Shown here: positions 1 through 7,734 of the stretch, in pieces
How the letters are laid out: each line of letters opens with the position of its first letter
How positions within the stretch are numbered: the first letter of the stretch is position 1
Assembly (NCBI GenBank): GCA_947168395.1
Contig: CAMVLT010000011.1
Span: 1 to 64,000 of the forward strand
Length of the DNA: 64,000 nucleotides
From: an uncultured Prevotellaceae bacterium
Lineage (GTDB): Bacteria; Bacteroidota; Bacteroidia; Bacteroidales; Bacteroidaceae
Reading direction: 5' to 3'
Translations under genes and position numbers: made by a program
The notes under the pieces: model-generated
Databases searched by the model: none
Told to the model about the DNA's origin: nothing
What the model saw: only the letters and a program-made list of their open reading frames with translations

Positions 1-59
1 TGGGGGGTCTTGGCCTGTCGGGTGGGGGGCTTCGGCAGCAGCATTTTTTGCCATAAAAA

Positions 60-91
60 TTTGGCCGTTTCATTGTTTCTCATTATCTTTG
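60..91 (+). promoter_or_regulatory. Bacteroidetes-type promoter of the Rpn-fragment gene
   Basis: TTTG at 60-63 and TATCTTTG at 84-91 are separated by 20 bases, matching the Bacteroidetes -33 TTTG / -7 TAnnTTTG pattern. The first start codon is 32 bases downstream, so the truncated gene that follows seems to have its own promoter. Confidence 0.6.
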
Positions 92-122
92 CAAACTGAA
101 AACAAAAACACCAAAACTCCCA

Positions 123-566
123 ATGATTATGGCAGACGACACAAACGAGAGATACATCAATCCGTATATCGAGTGGATGCTCGATCTTCGAAATCTGTAT
201 CGCTTGTGGGAGCGTCCCAAGGCATTGCAGGACCGTGTGTTCCAAAAGCTTTTCGACCAAGCCGAGATTGCCCGTTATTCCGAGACTGAGCGCCGCCAGT
301 ATGAAGACAGCAAGAAGGTGTTCTGGGATAACTATAGCGTTATTAAGACCGCACGAGATAAGGGAGTGCTTGAAGGCATACAAAAAGGTATTCAGCAAGG
401 TATTCAGCAAGGTATTCAGCAAGGTATTCAGCAAGGCGTTCAAAAAGGTATTCTGCAAGAGAAAGCTGAAACCGTTCAAAGGATGAAGGCTAAAGGTTTC
501 TCTGCTGAAGACATTTCTGAGATAGCAGGTTTAACAGTAGAAGAGGTAGGGGAGCTGCTGCAATAA
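123..566 (+). CDS. C-terminal fragment of a PDDEXK_2 / Rpn-family putative transposase
   Basis: The 147-residue product resembles the last third of the Rpn-family (PDDEXK_2, recombination-promoting nuclease) proteins common in Bacteroidetes. Those are about 300 residues long and carry the PD-(D/E)XK nuclease domain in the first two thirds. Here the family's IEWM...LRN segment, the ERPKALQDRVFQKLFDQAEIA helix region, a Gly-Ile-Gln-Gln repeat (about residues 85-112) and a small C-terminal helix-turn-helix-like tail (AEDISEIAGLTVEEV) are present, but no nuclease residues. A promoter lies 32 bases upstream, so it may be expressed as a small stand-alone protein and not simply be dead. The second ATG at 129 is an alternative start. 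It is either a deletion remnant or a short protein comparable to the internally translated RpnS antitoxins of E. coli; the latter is inference. Confidence 0.65.
   Translation: MIMADDTNERYINPYIEWMLDLRNLYRLWERPKALQDRVFQKLFDQAEIARYSETERRQYEDSKKVFWDNYSVIKTARDKGVLEGIQKGIQQGIQQGIQQGIQQGVQKGILQEKAETVQRMKAKGFSAEDISEIAGLTVEEVGELLQ
375..458 (+). repeat. 12-bp tandem repeat inside the Rpn fragment
   Basis: Seven consecutive 12-mers of the form GGTATTCAGCAA occur; the four at 387-434 are identical and the outer three are diverged. They encode the G-I-Q-Q/K tetrapeptide repeat. In-frame 12-mers of this kind could change copy number by slippage without breaking the frame. Confidence 0.9.
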
Positions 567-767
567 AAATTGCGAGAGCAGACCCATGCACACGTGCTGA
601 GGGACATCCGGAACATGGAGCTGGCATGGGGAAAGGAATGTGGGGGGAATTTTTCCCGCACATCTGGCGAAGTAAAAATTGGTGACAATGTGGTGGCCAT
701 GCTCCGCACAAGGGCTGGTAGCTGCAAGCGTCAGGACGGCGGAGAAACAGCCGACCAAACCTTCTAA
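567..767. other. Non-coding or decayed stretch, nothing recognised
   Basis: An open frame of 65 codons runs across this segment but lacks any recognisable family or start context. It is more likely decayed sequence between the Rpn fragment and the AT-rich palindrome than a gene. Confidence 0.4.
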
Positions 768-925
768 CATTACAATATTACATTATTACATTATTACAAA
801 ATGCTTGTTTTTGACTATTGTTTATAATTATATATTTATATATAAATATATAATTATAAAAATAATTTCTTAGTTTATGGGCATTCAAAAAGGGGCAAAA
901 TGTAATAATGTAATAATGTAATAAT
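768..925. repeat. Nested AT-rich inverted-repeat element with a 40-bp perfect palindrome
   Basis: The centre, 821-860, is a perfect palindrome (20-base arms, no spacer). It is bracketed by two arrays in opposite orientation: CATTATTA-type 9-mers at 768-797 and TGTAATAATG-type 9-mers at 901-925. The whole could fold into a long cruciform. I know of no gene product tied to it; it may be a mobile-element end, a recombination site or a strong local melting region. Confidence 0.75.
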
Positions 926-968
926 CCTAAGAGGAATGATTTAAGAAAATTGTTAACAAAAGAGGAGT

Positions 969-1149
969 ATGATTATCGATATGAAAACAAAGAAAAAGCA
1001 ATGTGAGACCCACATTTGGCATCGCACCGTTTGCACAGACGGGCGAGTCGAGCCAGACGGACGTGGTGGAGAGCAGCGGCGGCAAGATGTTCCTTAAGAC
1101 ATTAAGGGCGTTTTTTTGGTGTTTTTTAGGAGTGAAAGCGGAAAAATAG
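969..1149 (+). pseudogene. Possible short decayed coding fragment
   Basis: AGAGGAG at 961-967 is followed by ATG codons at 969 and 981. That frame runs to a stop at 1095-1097 (42 codons). A second frame from about 1014 to a TAG at 1147-1149 has more protein-like composition (FGIAPFAQTGESSQTD...). One frameshift near 1012 would join them into a roughly 55-residue product. No family is recognised and the call is weak. The 3' end runs into the duplicated promoter segment that precedes the next gene. Confidence 0.25.
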
Positions 1150-1226
1150 CTGCCGTTGATGAAAAAGTTACCGTTCTATGCTCCATTGTTGAATGATTTT
1201 CGTATATTTGCCCCTGAATTAACTGA
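1131..1226 (+). repeat. Duplicated promoter segment, copy A
   Basis: About 95 bases here are nearly identical to 6460-6560. They include the shared blocks GATGAAAAAGTTACCGTTCT and CGTATATTTGCCCCTGAA, with only scattered substitutions and two one-base indels. It holds a -7 box TATATTTG at 1203-1210. The downstream gene is a transporter; the gene after copy B is an unrelated esterase. Confidence 0.85.
1203..1210 (+). promoter_or_regulatory. -7 box of the SLC13 transporter gene
   Basis: TATATTTG fits TAnnTTTG, 28 bases before the ATG at 1239. No good -33 TTTG lies 19-20 bases upstream; a TTG at 1186-1188 is closer than usual. Confidence 0.5.
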
Positions 1227-1238
1227 ACAACAAATAAG

Positions 1239-3044
1239 ATGTTAATGGAATGGATAGTGTCTTTAGGATTAAGTCTTGATGCGTGGATTACTATCGTGAC
1301 GCTCGTTGCGGTAGTGGCAGCACTATTGTTTACGCGGCTCAGGTCAGACATAATCTTTCTGAGTGCCATCAGCATCTTGTATGTGACGGGTGTGCTGAAC
1401 ACCTCCGAAGCTTTTTCCGGCCTTGTCAGTTCGACGGTCATTATAGTGGGTGTAATGTTCGTCATAGCTACAGGTCTTTCCTACACAGGTGTGCTTCTGT
1501 GGTTTACGAAACATGTGCTTAGACAGCCCGGGGGAGAGATCCGTGCCCTGCTGCGGCTGATGTTGCCCGTGTCACTACTGAGCTCGTTTGTGAACAACAC
1601 TTCCGTTGTTGCAGTCTTCGTGGGTGTCGTCAGGCTTTGGTCAAGGAAGTTGGGCATCCAGCCATCTAAACTGCTCATTCCCTTGAGTTATGCTGCCGGG
1701 ATGGGCGGTCCTCTGGTCACGATTGCCACGCCGACGACCTTGTTGCTGTGTGGCATGTACGAGCAACAAACCGGTCAGTCGTTGGACATCTTTGTGACTA
1801 CGGTTCCCGCATTGGCTTGCTTTGCAGTTGCTACGTTGGTACTTCTCATCTTCCACAGGCTCCTGCCGGATACCAGCAATCCGGAGGCCGCTTTTGACAA
1901 TACCAGCGAATTCACACTTGAAGTGCTTGTCACCTCGGACAATCGCTACATTGGCGAGACCATCGGTGAATTAGGTCTGAACCATCTGAAAACCGCCAGT
2001 CTTGTGGAACTGATTCACTTCGACAATTACCGGCTGATATCGCCAGTAGGCGACGATGAGCCCCTGATGGGCGGTGACCGGCTTGTTTTCTCGGGCCAGA
2101 TTGACGAACTGGTGGATTTGGCTAAGAAGATGGGTTTTGTCAGTCCGGACCGCCCCGTTTTCAACGACAGTAAGAAAAAGGAGAAACTGCAAATAAAGAC
2201 AGCATACGTGTGTTTCGGCAGCAGCCTGATAGGAAAGCGTATGGGTGAAACTCGTTTCGAGCAGGGGAGCGATATGACGCTGGTGGCCGTATCGCGCAAG
2301 GGTGTGCGCATCAGCGAGCCGCCCCGTGAGGTCGTCCTGCAAGCCGGTGACTCGCTGCTCTTTGTCCATCATCCTCGTCGGAAGATACAAGCAGAAACTT
2401 TGAAGTCGCAGTTGCAGTTCTTTGATTCTCCCGAGATTCCCGTGTTGGGCATGAAATCACTGGTCTCTACGGCCATTTTGATTGGTATGTTGCTGCTGGC
2501 AACCACAGGTGTGCTGTCGCTGCTGAAAAGTGCTCTCATCGCCGCTGGGGCTATGCTGGTGTTCCGCTGCTGCACGCCGTCGCAGGCCATGAATGCCATC
2601 AATTGGGAAATCATGATATCACTTGGAGGAGGCATCGCACTTGGTACGGCCCTCCAGAAGACAGGTTTGGCCAATCAGATGGCGGCGAGTGTCCTGAGCC
2701 TTTGTGACGGTCATCTTGTCATGGTGATGATAGCCCTTTGTCTGGTGGCGACAATCGTCACCGAGTTCGTGTCCAATTCAGCAGCCCTCACATTGATGTT
2801 TCCCATTGTCTATGATGCCGCTGTGGGCATGGGGTGTGCCCCTCTTCCGTTTGCCCTTGCCCTGTTGCTGGCGGTGAATGCAGCCTTCATGACCCCCTTC
2901 GGTACGCCATTCAATCTGTTGGTGTACGGTCCGGGCGGTTACTGTGCAACGGACTACCTGCGCATCGGACTTCCGGTGAAAGTGGCTTATTTGGCTACTG
3001 CCATCATCATCATTTATTGCATAAGCTCCCCTTTTAATTCATAA
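1239..3044 (+). CDS. SLC13-family permease with two RCK_C (TrkA-C) domains
   Basis: The 601-residue inner-membrane protein has an N-terminal membrane half (about residues 1-210), two cytoplasmic RCK_C/TrkA-C domains (about 215-300 and 310-395), and a C-terminal membrane half (about 405-601). The two helical-hairpin motifs of the divalent anion/Na+ symporter (DASS) fold are visible: FVNNTSVVA near residue 118 and FVSNSAALT near 512. Proteins of this layout transport sulfate, dicarboxylates or other anions with sodium; the substrate cannot be told from sequence. The RCK domains suggest gating by a nucleotide or ion. The gene stands alone with its own promoter, and neighbouring genes do not suggest a pathway. 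Confidence 0.85.
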   Translation: MLMEWIVSLGLSLDAWITIVTLVAVVAALLFTRLRSDIIFLSAISILYVTGVLNTSEAFSGLVSSTVIIVGVMFVIATGLSYTGVLLWFTKHVLRQPGGEIRALLRLMLPVSLLSSFVNNTSVVAVFVGVVRLWSRKLGIQPSKLLIPLSYAAGMGGPLVTIATPTTLLLCGMYEQQTGQSLDIFVTTVPALACFAVATLVLLIFHRLLPDTSNPEAAFDNTSEFTLEVLVTSDNRYIGETIGELGLNHLKTASLVELIHFDNYRLISPVGDDEPLMGGDRLVFSGQIDELVDLAKKMGFVSPDRPVFNDSKKKEKLQIKTAYVCFGSSLIGKRMGETRFEQGSDMTLVAVSRKGVRISEPPREVVLQAGDSLLFVHHPRRKIQAETLKSQLQFFDSPEIPVLGMKSLVSTAILIGMLLLATTGVLSLLKSALIAAGAMLVFRCCTPSQAMNAINWEIMISLGGGIALGTALQKTGLANQMAASVLSLCDGHLVMVMIALCLVATIVTEFVSNSAALTLMFPIVYDAAVGMGCAPLPFALALLLAVNAAFMTPFGTPFNLLVYGPGGYCATDYLRIGLPVKVAYLATAIIIIYCISSPFNS

Positions 3045-3081
3045 TTTTATGAAATAAGGAGGGAAATCCGATATTTTTTAT

Positions 3082-3089
3082 TACTTTTG
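3082..3089 (+). promoter_or_regulatory. -7 box of the SNF2 helicase gene
   Basis: TACTTTTG matches TAnnTTTG, 27 bases before the ATG at 3117, in the 72-base gap after the transporter gene. Confidence 0.55.
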
Positions 3090-3116
3090 CAAGCAAATCG
3101 AAAATAATAAAGGAAT

Positions 3117-5615
3117 ATGGCAACAACAAAAAGCACCAGTCGTCCGACAGGTAAGAAGGGAACGACGAAGCGGAAGGCCGGCTCAGAGAGTCAGGCGCTG
3201 AGGATACCGAAGATTTCGTGGGTGGTGAAGCCGCAGGGAATGACGCTGGTGGAGTGGCAGCAGGCTCTACGGAAGCAGGTAGCGAAGGAGGAGCCGATGG
3301 CTGTGGCGGCTGTGGACGAAAAGAACCTGCCGGGCGAGTATGAGGTGAGAAATCCGCAGTCGAAACAGACGTACAAGGTGGTGTACAGGGGCGAAGGGAG
3401 TATGTGGAATTACTGCTCGTGCTTAGACTTCAAGACGTCGCGACTCGGTACTTGCAAGCATATTGAAAGTGTGAAGCTGTGGATTGACGAGACCCGGCGG
3501 CGTAAGGTTCACAAGGAGCCGCCTGCTTACACGTCGGTCTATCTGTCGTACACCGAGGGCCGCCAGGTGAGGATTCGTGTGGGCAGCGACCACCGTGAGG
3601 AGTTCATGCAGCTGGCCGCGCATTACTTCGATGCCGAGGGTGTGATGTTCCCCTACGCCTTCGATGACTACGACAAGCTGATGGCCGAAGCTGTTGCCAT
3701 TGACCCGTCGTTCCGTTTCTACCAGGATGCCATCGACTACATCCTGGAGCAGCGTGAGCGGAAGTTCCGCAGCCAGCTTATCAGAAAATACACCGACCAG
3801 CGGCTCGACCAGTTGCTGACGGTTACGCTCTACCCTTACCAGAAGGAGGGCATCCGCTTCGCCTTCGAGCGTGGCCGCACGATTATCGCCGACGAGATGG
3901 GCCTTGGAAAGACCATTCAGGCCATCGGCACGGCAGAGTTGCTGCGGCGCGAGGGTTTGGCCGAGCAGATACTCATCGTCTGTCCTACGTCGCTGAAATA
4001 CCAGTGGCAGCGGGAGATAGAGCGGTTCTCAAAGGACAAAGAACACTCGCCGGAGCATCCTCTGACGCTTGTCATCGAGGGTAACCCGCTGAAACGCAAG
4101 GAGCAGTATGCGTCGGACGTGCCCTACAAGATTGTGTCGTACAATTGCATGTCGAACGACGTGAAGATGTGGGGCTCGCTACAGACCGAGGTGCTTATCA
4201 TGGACGAAGTGCAGCGCCTGAAAAACTGGAAGACTCAGATTTCGATGGCAGCCCGCAAGATACGCTCCGACTATGCCGTCATCCTTTCGGGCACACCGTT
4301 GGAGAACAAACTGGAAGAGCTTTATTCCGTCATGGAGTTTGCCGACAACTTCTGTCTCGGCCCCTATTGGCAATTCCGCGCCGACAGCATCGTGACTGAC
4401 GATGGCGGCAAGGTCATAGGCTACCAGAACCTGAACAAGGTGGGTGAGATGGCCCGCGAGCGACTTATCCGCCGCACGAAGAAGCAGGTGGCTATTCAGA
4501 TGCCGAAGCGCACGGACCAGAACATATTCGTGCCGATGACGAAGGAGCAGATGGATATCCACGAGGAGTTCAAGATGAGCGTGGCAAACCTTGTGTATAA
4601 ATGGCGCAAGCTGCACTTCCTTCCCGAGAAAGACCGCCAGCGGCTGTTGCAGTTCCTCTCGATGATGCGCATGGTGTGCGACAGTACCTATATCCTTGAC
4701 CAGAAGTCGCGCTACGATACGAAGGTCACCGAGACGATGAGCATCCTGCAGCAGGTGTTCGACAACGGCGACGAGAAGGTGGTCATCTTCAGCCAATGGG
4801 AGCGCATGACGAGACTCATTGCCTACGAGCTCGACAAGTTAGGCGTGCGTTACGAGTACCTGCACGGCGGCGTGCCCTCGAAGGCCCGGCGTGACCTTAT
4901 CAACAACTTTACTGACAATCCCGACAGCCGCGTGTTCCTGTCGACCGACGCTGGCAGCACGGGTCTGAACCTGCAGGCCGGCAGCATCATGATTAACCTT
5001 GACCTGCCCTGGAACCCCGCCGTGCTGGAGCAGCGCATAGCCCGCATCTACCGTCTTGGCCAGGAGCGCAACGTGCAGGTCATCAACCTCGTCAGTCGTG
5101 GTACTATCGAGGAAAGCATGTTAGGAAAGCTCCGTTTCAAGACCGCTATGTTCGAGGGTGTGCTCGACAATGGTGAGGACACCATCTTCCTGGGCAACGA
5201 AAGCAAGTTTACCGCTATGATGGACACCCTTGGCGAGGCCTTGGACGACGAGAAGACAGAAGAAAAAGTTACTGTTCAGACTTCGACGGATGACGTTTCC
5301 GACGAGCCGGAACCCGTCAAGGAGCCGGAACCCCTCCAAGAAGAGGAATCCGTCCAAGAGGAACCTGTCAAGGAGAATGATCCTGTCAAGGAGAAGCCTG
5401 AAAGCCCTAATCCTCCGAAGGAACTTGTTGCGCAGGGCATTTCTTTCCTCAGTGGTCTCGCCGCTACGCTGAAATCACCCGAAGCCACCGCCCAGCTCGT
5501 AGAAACCCTCGTTGAGACCGATACCGAGACGGGGAAGACCTCGCTCCGCATCCCCGTCCCCGACAAGCAGACTGTCCGCAACCTGCTCGACATAGTGGGC
5601 AACCTGTTCGGCTGA
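3117..5615 (+). CDS. SWIM zinc-finger SNF2-family helicase
   Basis: The 832-residue protein starts with a basic tail. A SWIM-type zinc finger follows (about residues 98-115, C-S-C then C-K-H). Then come the SNF2 ATPase core with Walker A DEMGLGKT at about 259-266, the Walker B box as DEVQ near 363, motif III LSGTPLEN, and the helicase C half ending in QRIARIYRLGQ. This is the bacterial Swi2/Snf2 type that moves on double-stranded DNA and displaces bound proteins such as RNA polymerase (RapA-like). After about residue 700 there is a Glu/Pro/Lys-rich low-complexity region with repeated EPV-K and EEP-V units, then a predicted small folded tail to the end. The gene converges on the HAD gene with one base between stop codons. 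Confidence 0.9.
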   Translation: MATTKSTSRPTGKKGTTKRKAGSESQALRIPKISWVVKPQGMTLVEWQQALRKQVAKEEPMAVAAVDEKNLPGEYEVRNPQSKQTYKVVYRGEGSMWNYCSCLDFKTSRLGTCKHIESVKLWIDETRRRKVHKEPPAYTSVYLSYTEGRQVRIRVGSDHREEFMQLAAHYFDAEGVMFPYAFDDYDKLMAEAVAIDPSFRFYQDAIDYILEQRERKFRSQLIRKYTDQRLDQLLTVTLYPYQKEGIRFAFERGRTIIADEMGLGKTIQAIGTAELLRREGLAEQILIVCPTSLKYQWQREIERFSKDKEHSPEHPLTLVIEGNPLKRKEQYASDVPYKIVSYNCMSNDVKMWGSLQTEVLIMDEVQRLKNWKTQISMAARKIRSDYAVILSGTPLENKLEELYSVMEFADNFCLGPYWQFRADSIVTDDGGKVIGYQNLNKVGEMARERLIRRTKKQVAIQMPKRTDQNIFVPMTKEQMDIHEEFKMSVANLVYKWRKLHFLPEKDRQRLLQFLSMMRMVCDSTYILDQKSRYDTKVTETMSILQQVFDNGDEKVVIFSQWERMTRLIAYELDKLGVRYEYLHGGVPSKARRDLINNFTDNPDSRVFLSTDAGSTGLNLQAGSIMINLDLPWNPAVLEQRIARIYRLGQERNVQVINLVSRGTIEESMLGKLRFKTAMFEGVLDNGEDTIFLGNESKFTAMMDTLGEALDDEKTEEKVTVQTSTDDVSDEPEPVKEPEPLQEEESVQEEPVKENDPVKEKPESPNPPKELVAQGISFLSGLAATLKSPEATAQLVETLVETDTETGKTSLRIPVPDKQTVRNLLDIVGNLFG

Positions 5616-5616
5616 T

Positions 5617-6408
5617 TCAAATCACCTTGAAGTGGCGGAGAGCATTGAGTATGCCGTTGTCGTCGACAGAGGTGGTGACGTAGTCTGCCTGGCTTTTGAG
5701 GTCGTCGATGGCGTTGCCCATAGCAATGCCGATACCCGCCTGCAGAATCATGGAGGTGTCGTTGCCGCCGTCGCCGAAAGCAATGGTATGGATAGGGTCG
5801 AAGCCCTCGTGGCGGGCTATGGCAAGGATTCCCTTACCCTTGTCGGCACCGTTGGCGGTGATGTCGGTAAACGCTGGATGCCAGCGGCCCGAGACGCATT
5901 GCGGCAGGCGGGCCATCAGTTGGGGCTCGTAGTCGGCAGGGAAGAAGGCCGTCAGTTGCAGGATGTCCTGCTGGAGCACGATGTCGAGCGGAGAGTCCTG
6001 GTCGAGATTCTCTACAGCCAGCATCTGGCGGAAGATGCGGTCTACGTCGCCTTTGGGGTCGAGTACCGCCACGTCCTTGCGCCCCACAATGATGAGGCCA
6101 TAACCCTTTGTCTTGCTGTCCTCCACGCACGTCAGCACGTCTTCTCTGACGATGGGCTGGGTGCTGACCAGTTGGTTGCCGACATAGTTCAGCGCACCGT
6201 TGGTGGTGATGTAGCCGTCGATGAGGTGCTCGATGGCTCTGAGGTTGGTAATGATAATCGGCGGGCGGCCTGTGGCGATATAGACTCGTGAGCCGTTGGC
6301 CTTGGCCTGGGTAAGGGCGAGGATGGTAGAAGGCGGAATCTCGTGGGTCTTAAAACTTACCAGCGTACCGTCGATGTCGAAAAACAATGCGTATCTCCGT
6401 GTCGTCAT
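5617..6408 (-). CDS. Cof-type HAD-IIB phosphatase
   Basis: The 263-residue product opens with FFDIDGTL (motif I, nucleophile Asp). TGRP follows as motif II, then a Lys in ADKGKGI (motif III), and GDGGNDTSM with a following MGNA (motif IV). This is the Cof/YbiV group, cytosolic phosphatases of sugar phosphates, flavin phosphates or similar. The start at 6408 is chosen because MTTRRYALFF places motif I near the N-terminus and a -7 box lies just upstream. The open frame continues 36 codons further up through repeat sequence, but that extension is not protein-like. Confidence 0.88.
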   Translation of the reverse strand: MTTRRYALFFDIDGTLVSFKTHEIPPSTILALTQAKANGSRVYIATGRPPIIITNLRAIEHLIDGYITTNGALNYVGNQLVSTQPIVREDVLTCVEDSKTKGYGLIIVGRKDVAVLDPKGDVDRIFRQMLAVENLDQDSPLDIVLQQDILQLTAFFPADYEPQLMARLPQCVSGRWHPAFTDITANGADKGKGILAIARHEGFDPIHTIAFGDGGNDTSMILQAGIGIAMGNAIDDLKSQADYVTTSVDDNGILNALRHFKVI

Positions 6409-6429
6409 ATTATTACTGTTTTTTAGCTG

Positions 6430-6437
6430 CAAAGGTA
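6430..6437 (-). promoter_or_regulatory. -7 box of the HAD phosphatase gene
   Basis: On the minus strand this reads TACCTTTG, 22 bases upstream of the ATG at 6408. It supports the shorter start for the gene. Confidence 0.6.
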
Positions 6438-6445
6438 TGAAATAA

Positions 6446-6466
6446 AGTGAAAAGTGAAGAGTGAAA
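6446..6466. repeat. Heptamer array (AGTGAAA type)
   Basis: Three consecutive 7-mers, AGTGAAA, AGTGAAG and AGTGAAA, occur in the divergent HAD/esterase intergenic region, just before copy B of the duplicated promoter segment. Confidence 0.6.
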
Positions 6467-6560
6467 AGAGGAAAAATTGCTGCCGCTGATGAAAAAGTTA
6501 CCGTTCTATGCCCCATTGTTCAATGATTTTTCGTATATTTGCCCCTGAAAATAAACTAAA
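6460..6560 (+). repeat. Duplicated promoter segment, copy B
   Basis: This is the second copy of the 1131-1226 segment, upstream of the esterase gene. Differences are a few substitutions and single-base indels, including one extra T before CGTATATTTG. The -7 box TATATTTG at 6534-6541 is preserved, 33 bases before the ATG. Confidence 0.85.
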
Positions 6561-6574
6561 CGTGATGTGAAAAT

Positions 6575-7729
6575 ATGAAAAAGCTCATTTCTTTCGTTTG
6601 CTGCTGCATGATGGCAGCCAACGGTTTCGGACAGCAGGCCTTAGGGCAGCGGCCGCAGGTGAAATCGCCCGTAGTGAACAACGACGGCACAGTGACATTC
6701 AACTTCTTCGACCCATCGGCTCAGCAGGTGAGCGTGGTGGGCGACTTCAACGAAATCAGCGGCCAGACGCTGCCGATGACAAAGCAGGACAACGGCGTGT
6801 GGACGGTGACGACAAAGGCACTGAACCCCGAGCTATACTCCTATAGCCTCACGGTGGACGGCCAGCGATTCGTTGACCCCGCCAACAGCTACGTGAACCG
6901 CGACATCTCGACCCTGAGCAACATTTTCATCGTGACGAAGGGGAACGACGACAAGGGCCATCTCTATCAGGTGAACAACGTGCCCCACGGCACGCTGAGC
7001 CGAGTATGGTACGACAGTCCGACGCTGGGTCAGCAGCGCCGTATGACGGTCTATCTGCCTGCTGCCTACGACGGCAAGCGGAGTTTCCCCGTGATGTATC
7101 TGCTGCACGGATTCGGCGGCGACGAGACGGCGTGGGGAGACCTGGGGCGCACATCGCAGATTATGGACAACCTGATAGCCGAGGGTCGCTGCGTGCCGAT
7201 GATTGTGGTGATGCCCAACGGCAACCCCACTTGTAATGCGGCTCCTGGATGGTGGCACGAGGGCATGTACGTGCCCGATGGCAACGCCTTCAGGGAACGT
7301 GGGGCAAAGGCCACGATGGAGGAAAGCTTCATGGATATTGTGCGGTTCGTCGACAGCCACTACAAGACCATCAGCAAGCGTTCTGGCCGTGCCGTGACAG
7401 GGCTCTCGATGGGTGGCGGCCATACGTTCGGCATCTCGCGCCTCTATCCCGAGGAGTTCGACTATTACGGCCTACAGTCAGCTGCCTGCCGCATGCCTCG
7501 CGACCGTCAGCAGTTCGACGAGCAGATGGCTCGCCTCTTTGCCTCGAAGCCCAAGCTCTACTGGATAGCCATTGGCAAGGACGACTTCCTGATGCAGATG
7601 AACACCGAACTGCGCCAATACCTCGACGGCAAGGGCTATAAGTACGAGTACTACGAGAACGATGGCGGCCACATCTGGCGCAACTGGCGCATCTACCTCA
7701 CCATGTTTGCGCAGAAGCTGTTCAAATAG
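6575..7729 (+). CDS. Secreted CE1-type esterase with N-terminal E-set/CBM48-like domain
   Basis: The 384-residue protein has a signal peptide (residues 1-20). An E-set or CBM48-like beta-sandwich follows (about 30-115; motif VSVVGDFN). An esterase-D/CE1 alpha/beta-hydrolase domain occupies about 135-384. The nucleophile is Ser278 in G-L-S-M-G; GKDDF near 330 and GGHIW near 362 supply the probable Asp and His. Domain order matches the feruloyl esterases of Prevotella xylan-degrading systems, which release ferulate or acetate from arabinoxylan. It stands next to GH67 and GH51 genes, which fits that role; the exact ester is not determinable. It converges with the GH67 gene five bases away. Confidence 0.82.
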   Translation: MKKLISFVCCCMMAANGFGQQALGQRPQVKSPVVNNDGTVTFNFFDPSAQQVSVVGDFNEISGQTLPMTKQDNGVWTVTTKALNPELYSYSLTVDGQRFVDPANSYVNRDISTLSNIFIVTKGNDDKGHLYQVNNVPHGTLSRVWYDSPTLGQQRRMTVYLPAAYDGKRSFPVMYLLHGFGGDETAWGDLGRTSQIMDNLIAEGRCVPMIVVMPNGNPTCNAAPGWWHEGMYVPDGNAFRERGAKATMEESFMDIVRFVDSHYKTISKRSGRAVTGLSMGGGHTFGISRLYPEEFDYYGLQSAACRMPRDRQQFDEQMARLFASKPKLYWIAIGKDDFLMQMNTELRQYLDGKGYKYEYYENDGGHIWRNWRIYLTMFAQKLFK

Positions 7730-7734
7730 GCTTT

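Noticed and set aside
821..860. Rho-independent terminator
   Set aside because: The palindrome is pure A/T without a GC stem or directional T-run, so it does not fit a terminator.
6409..6516. Upstream extension of the HAD phosphatase to 6516
   Set aside because: It would read through the duplicated promoter segment and heptamers and past a -7 box at 6430-6437; motif I should be near the N-terminus.
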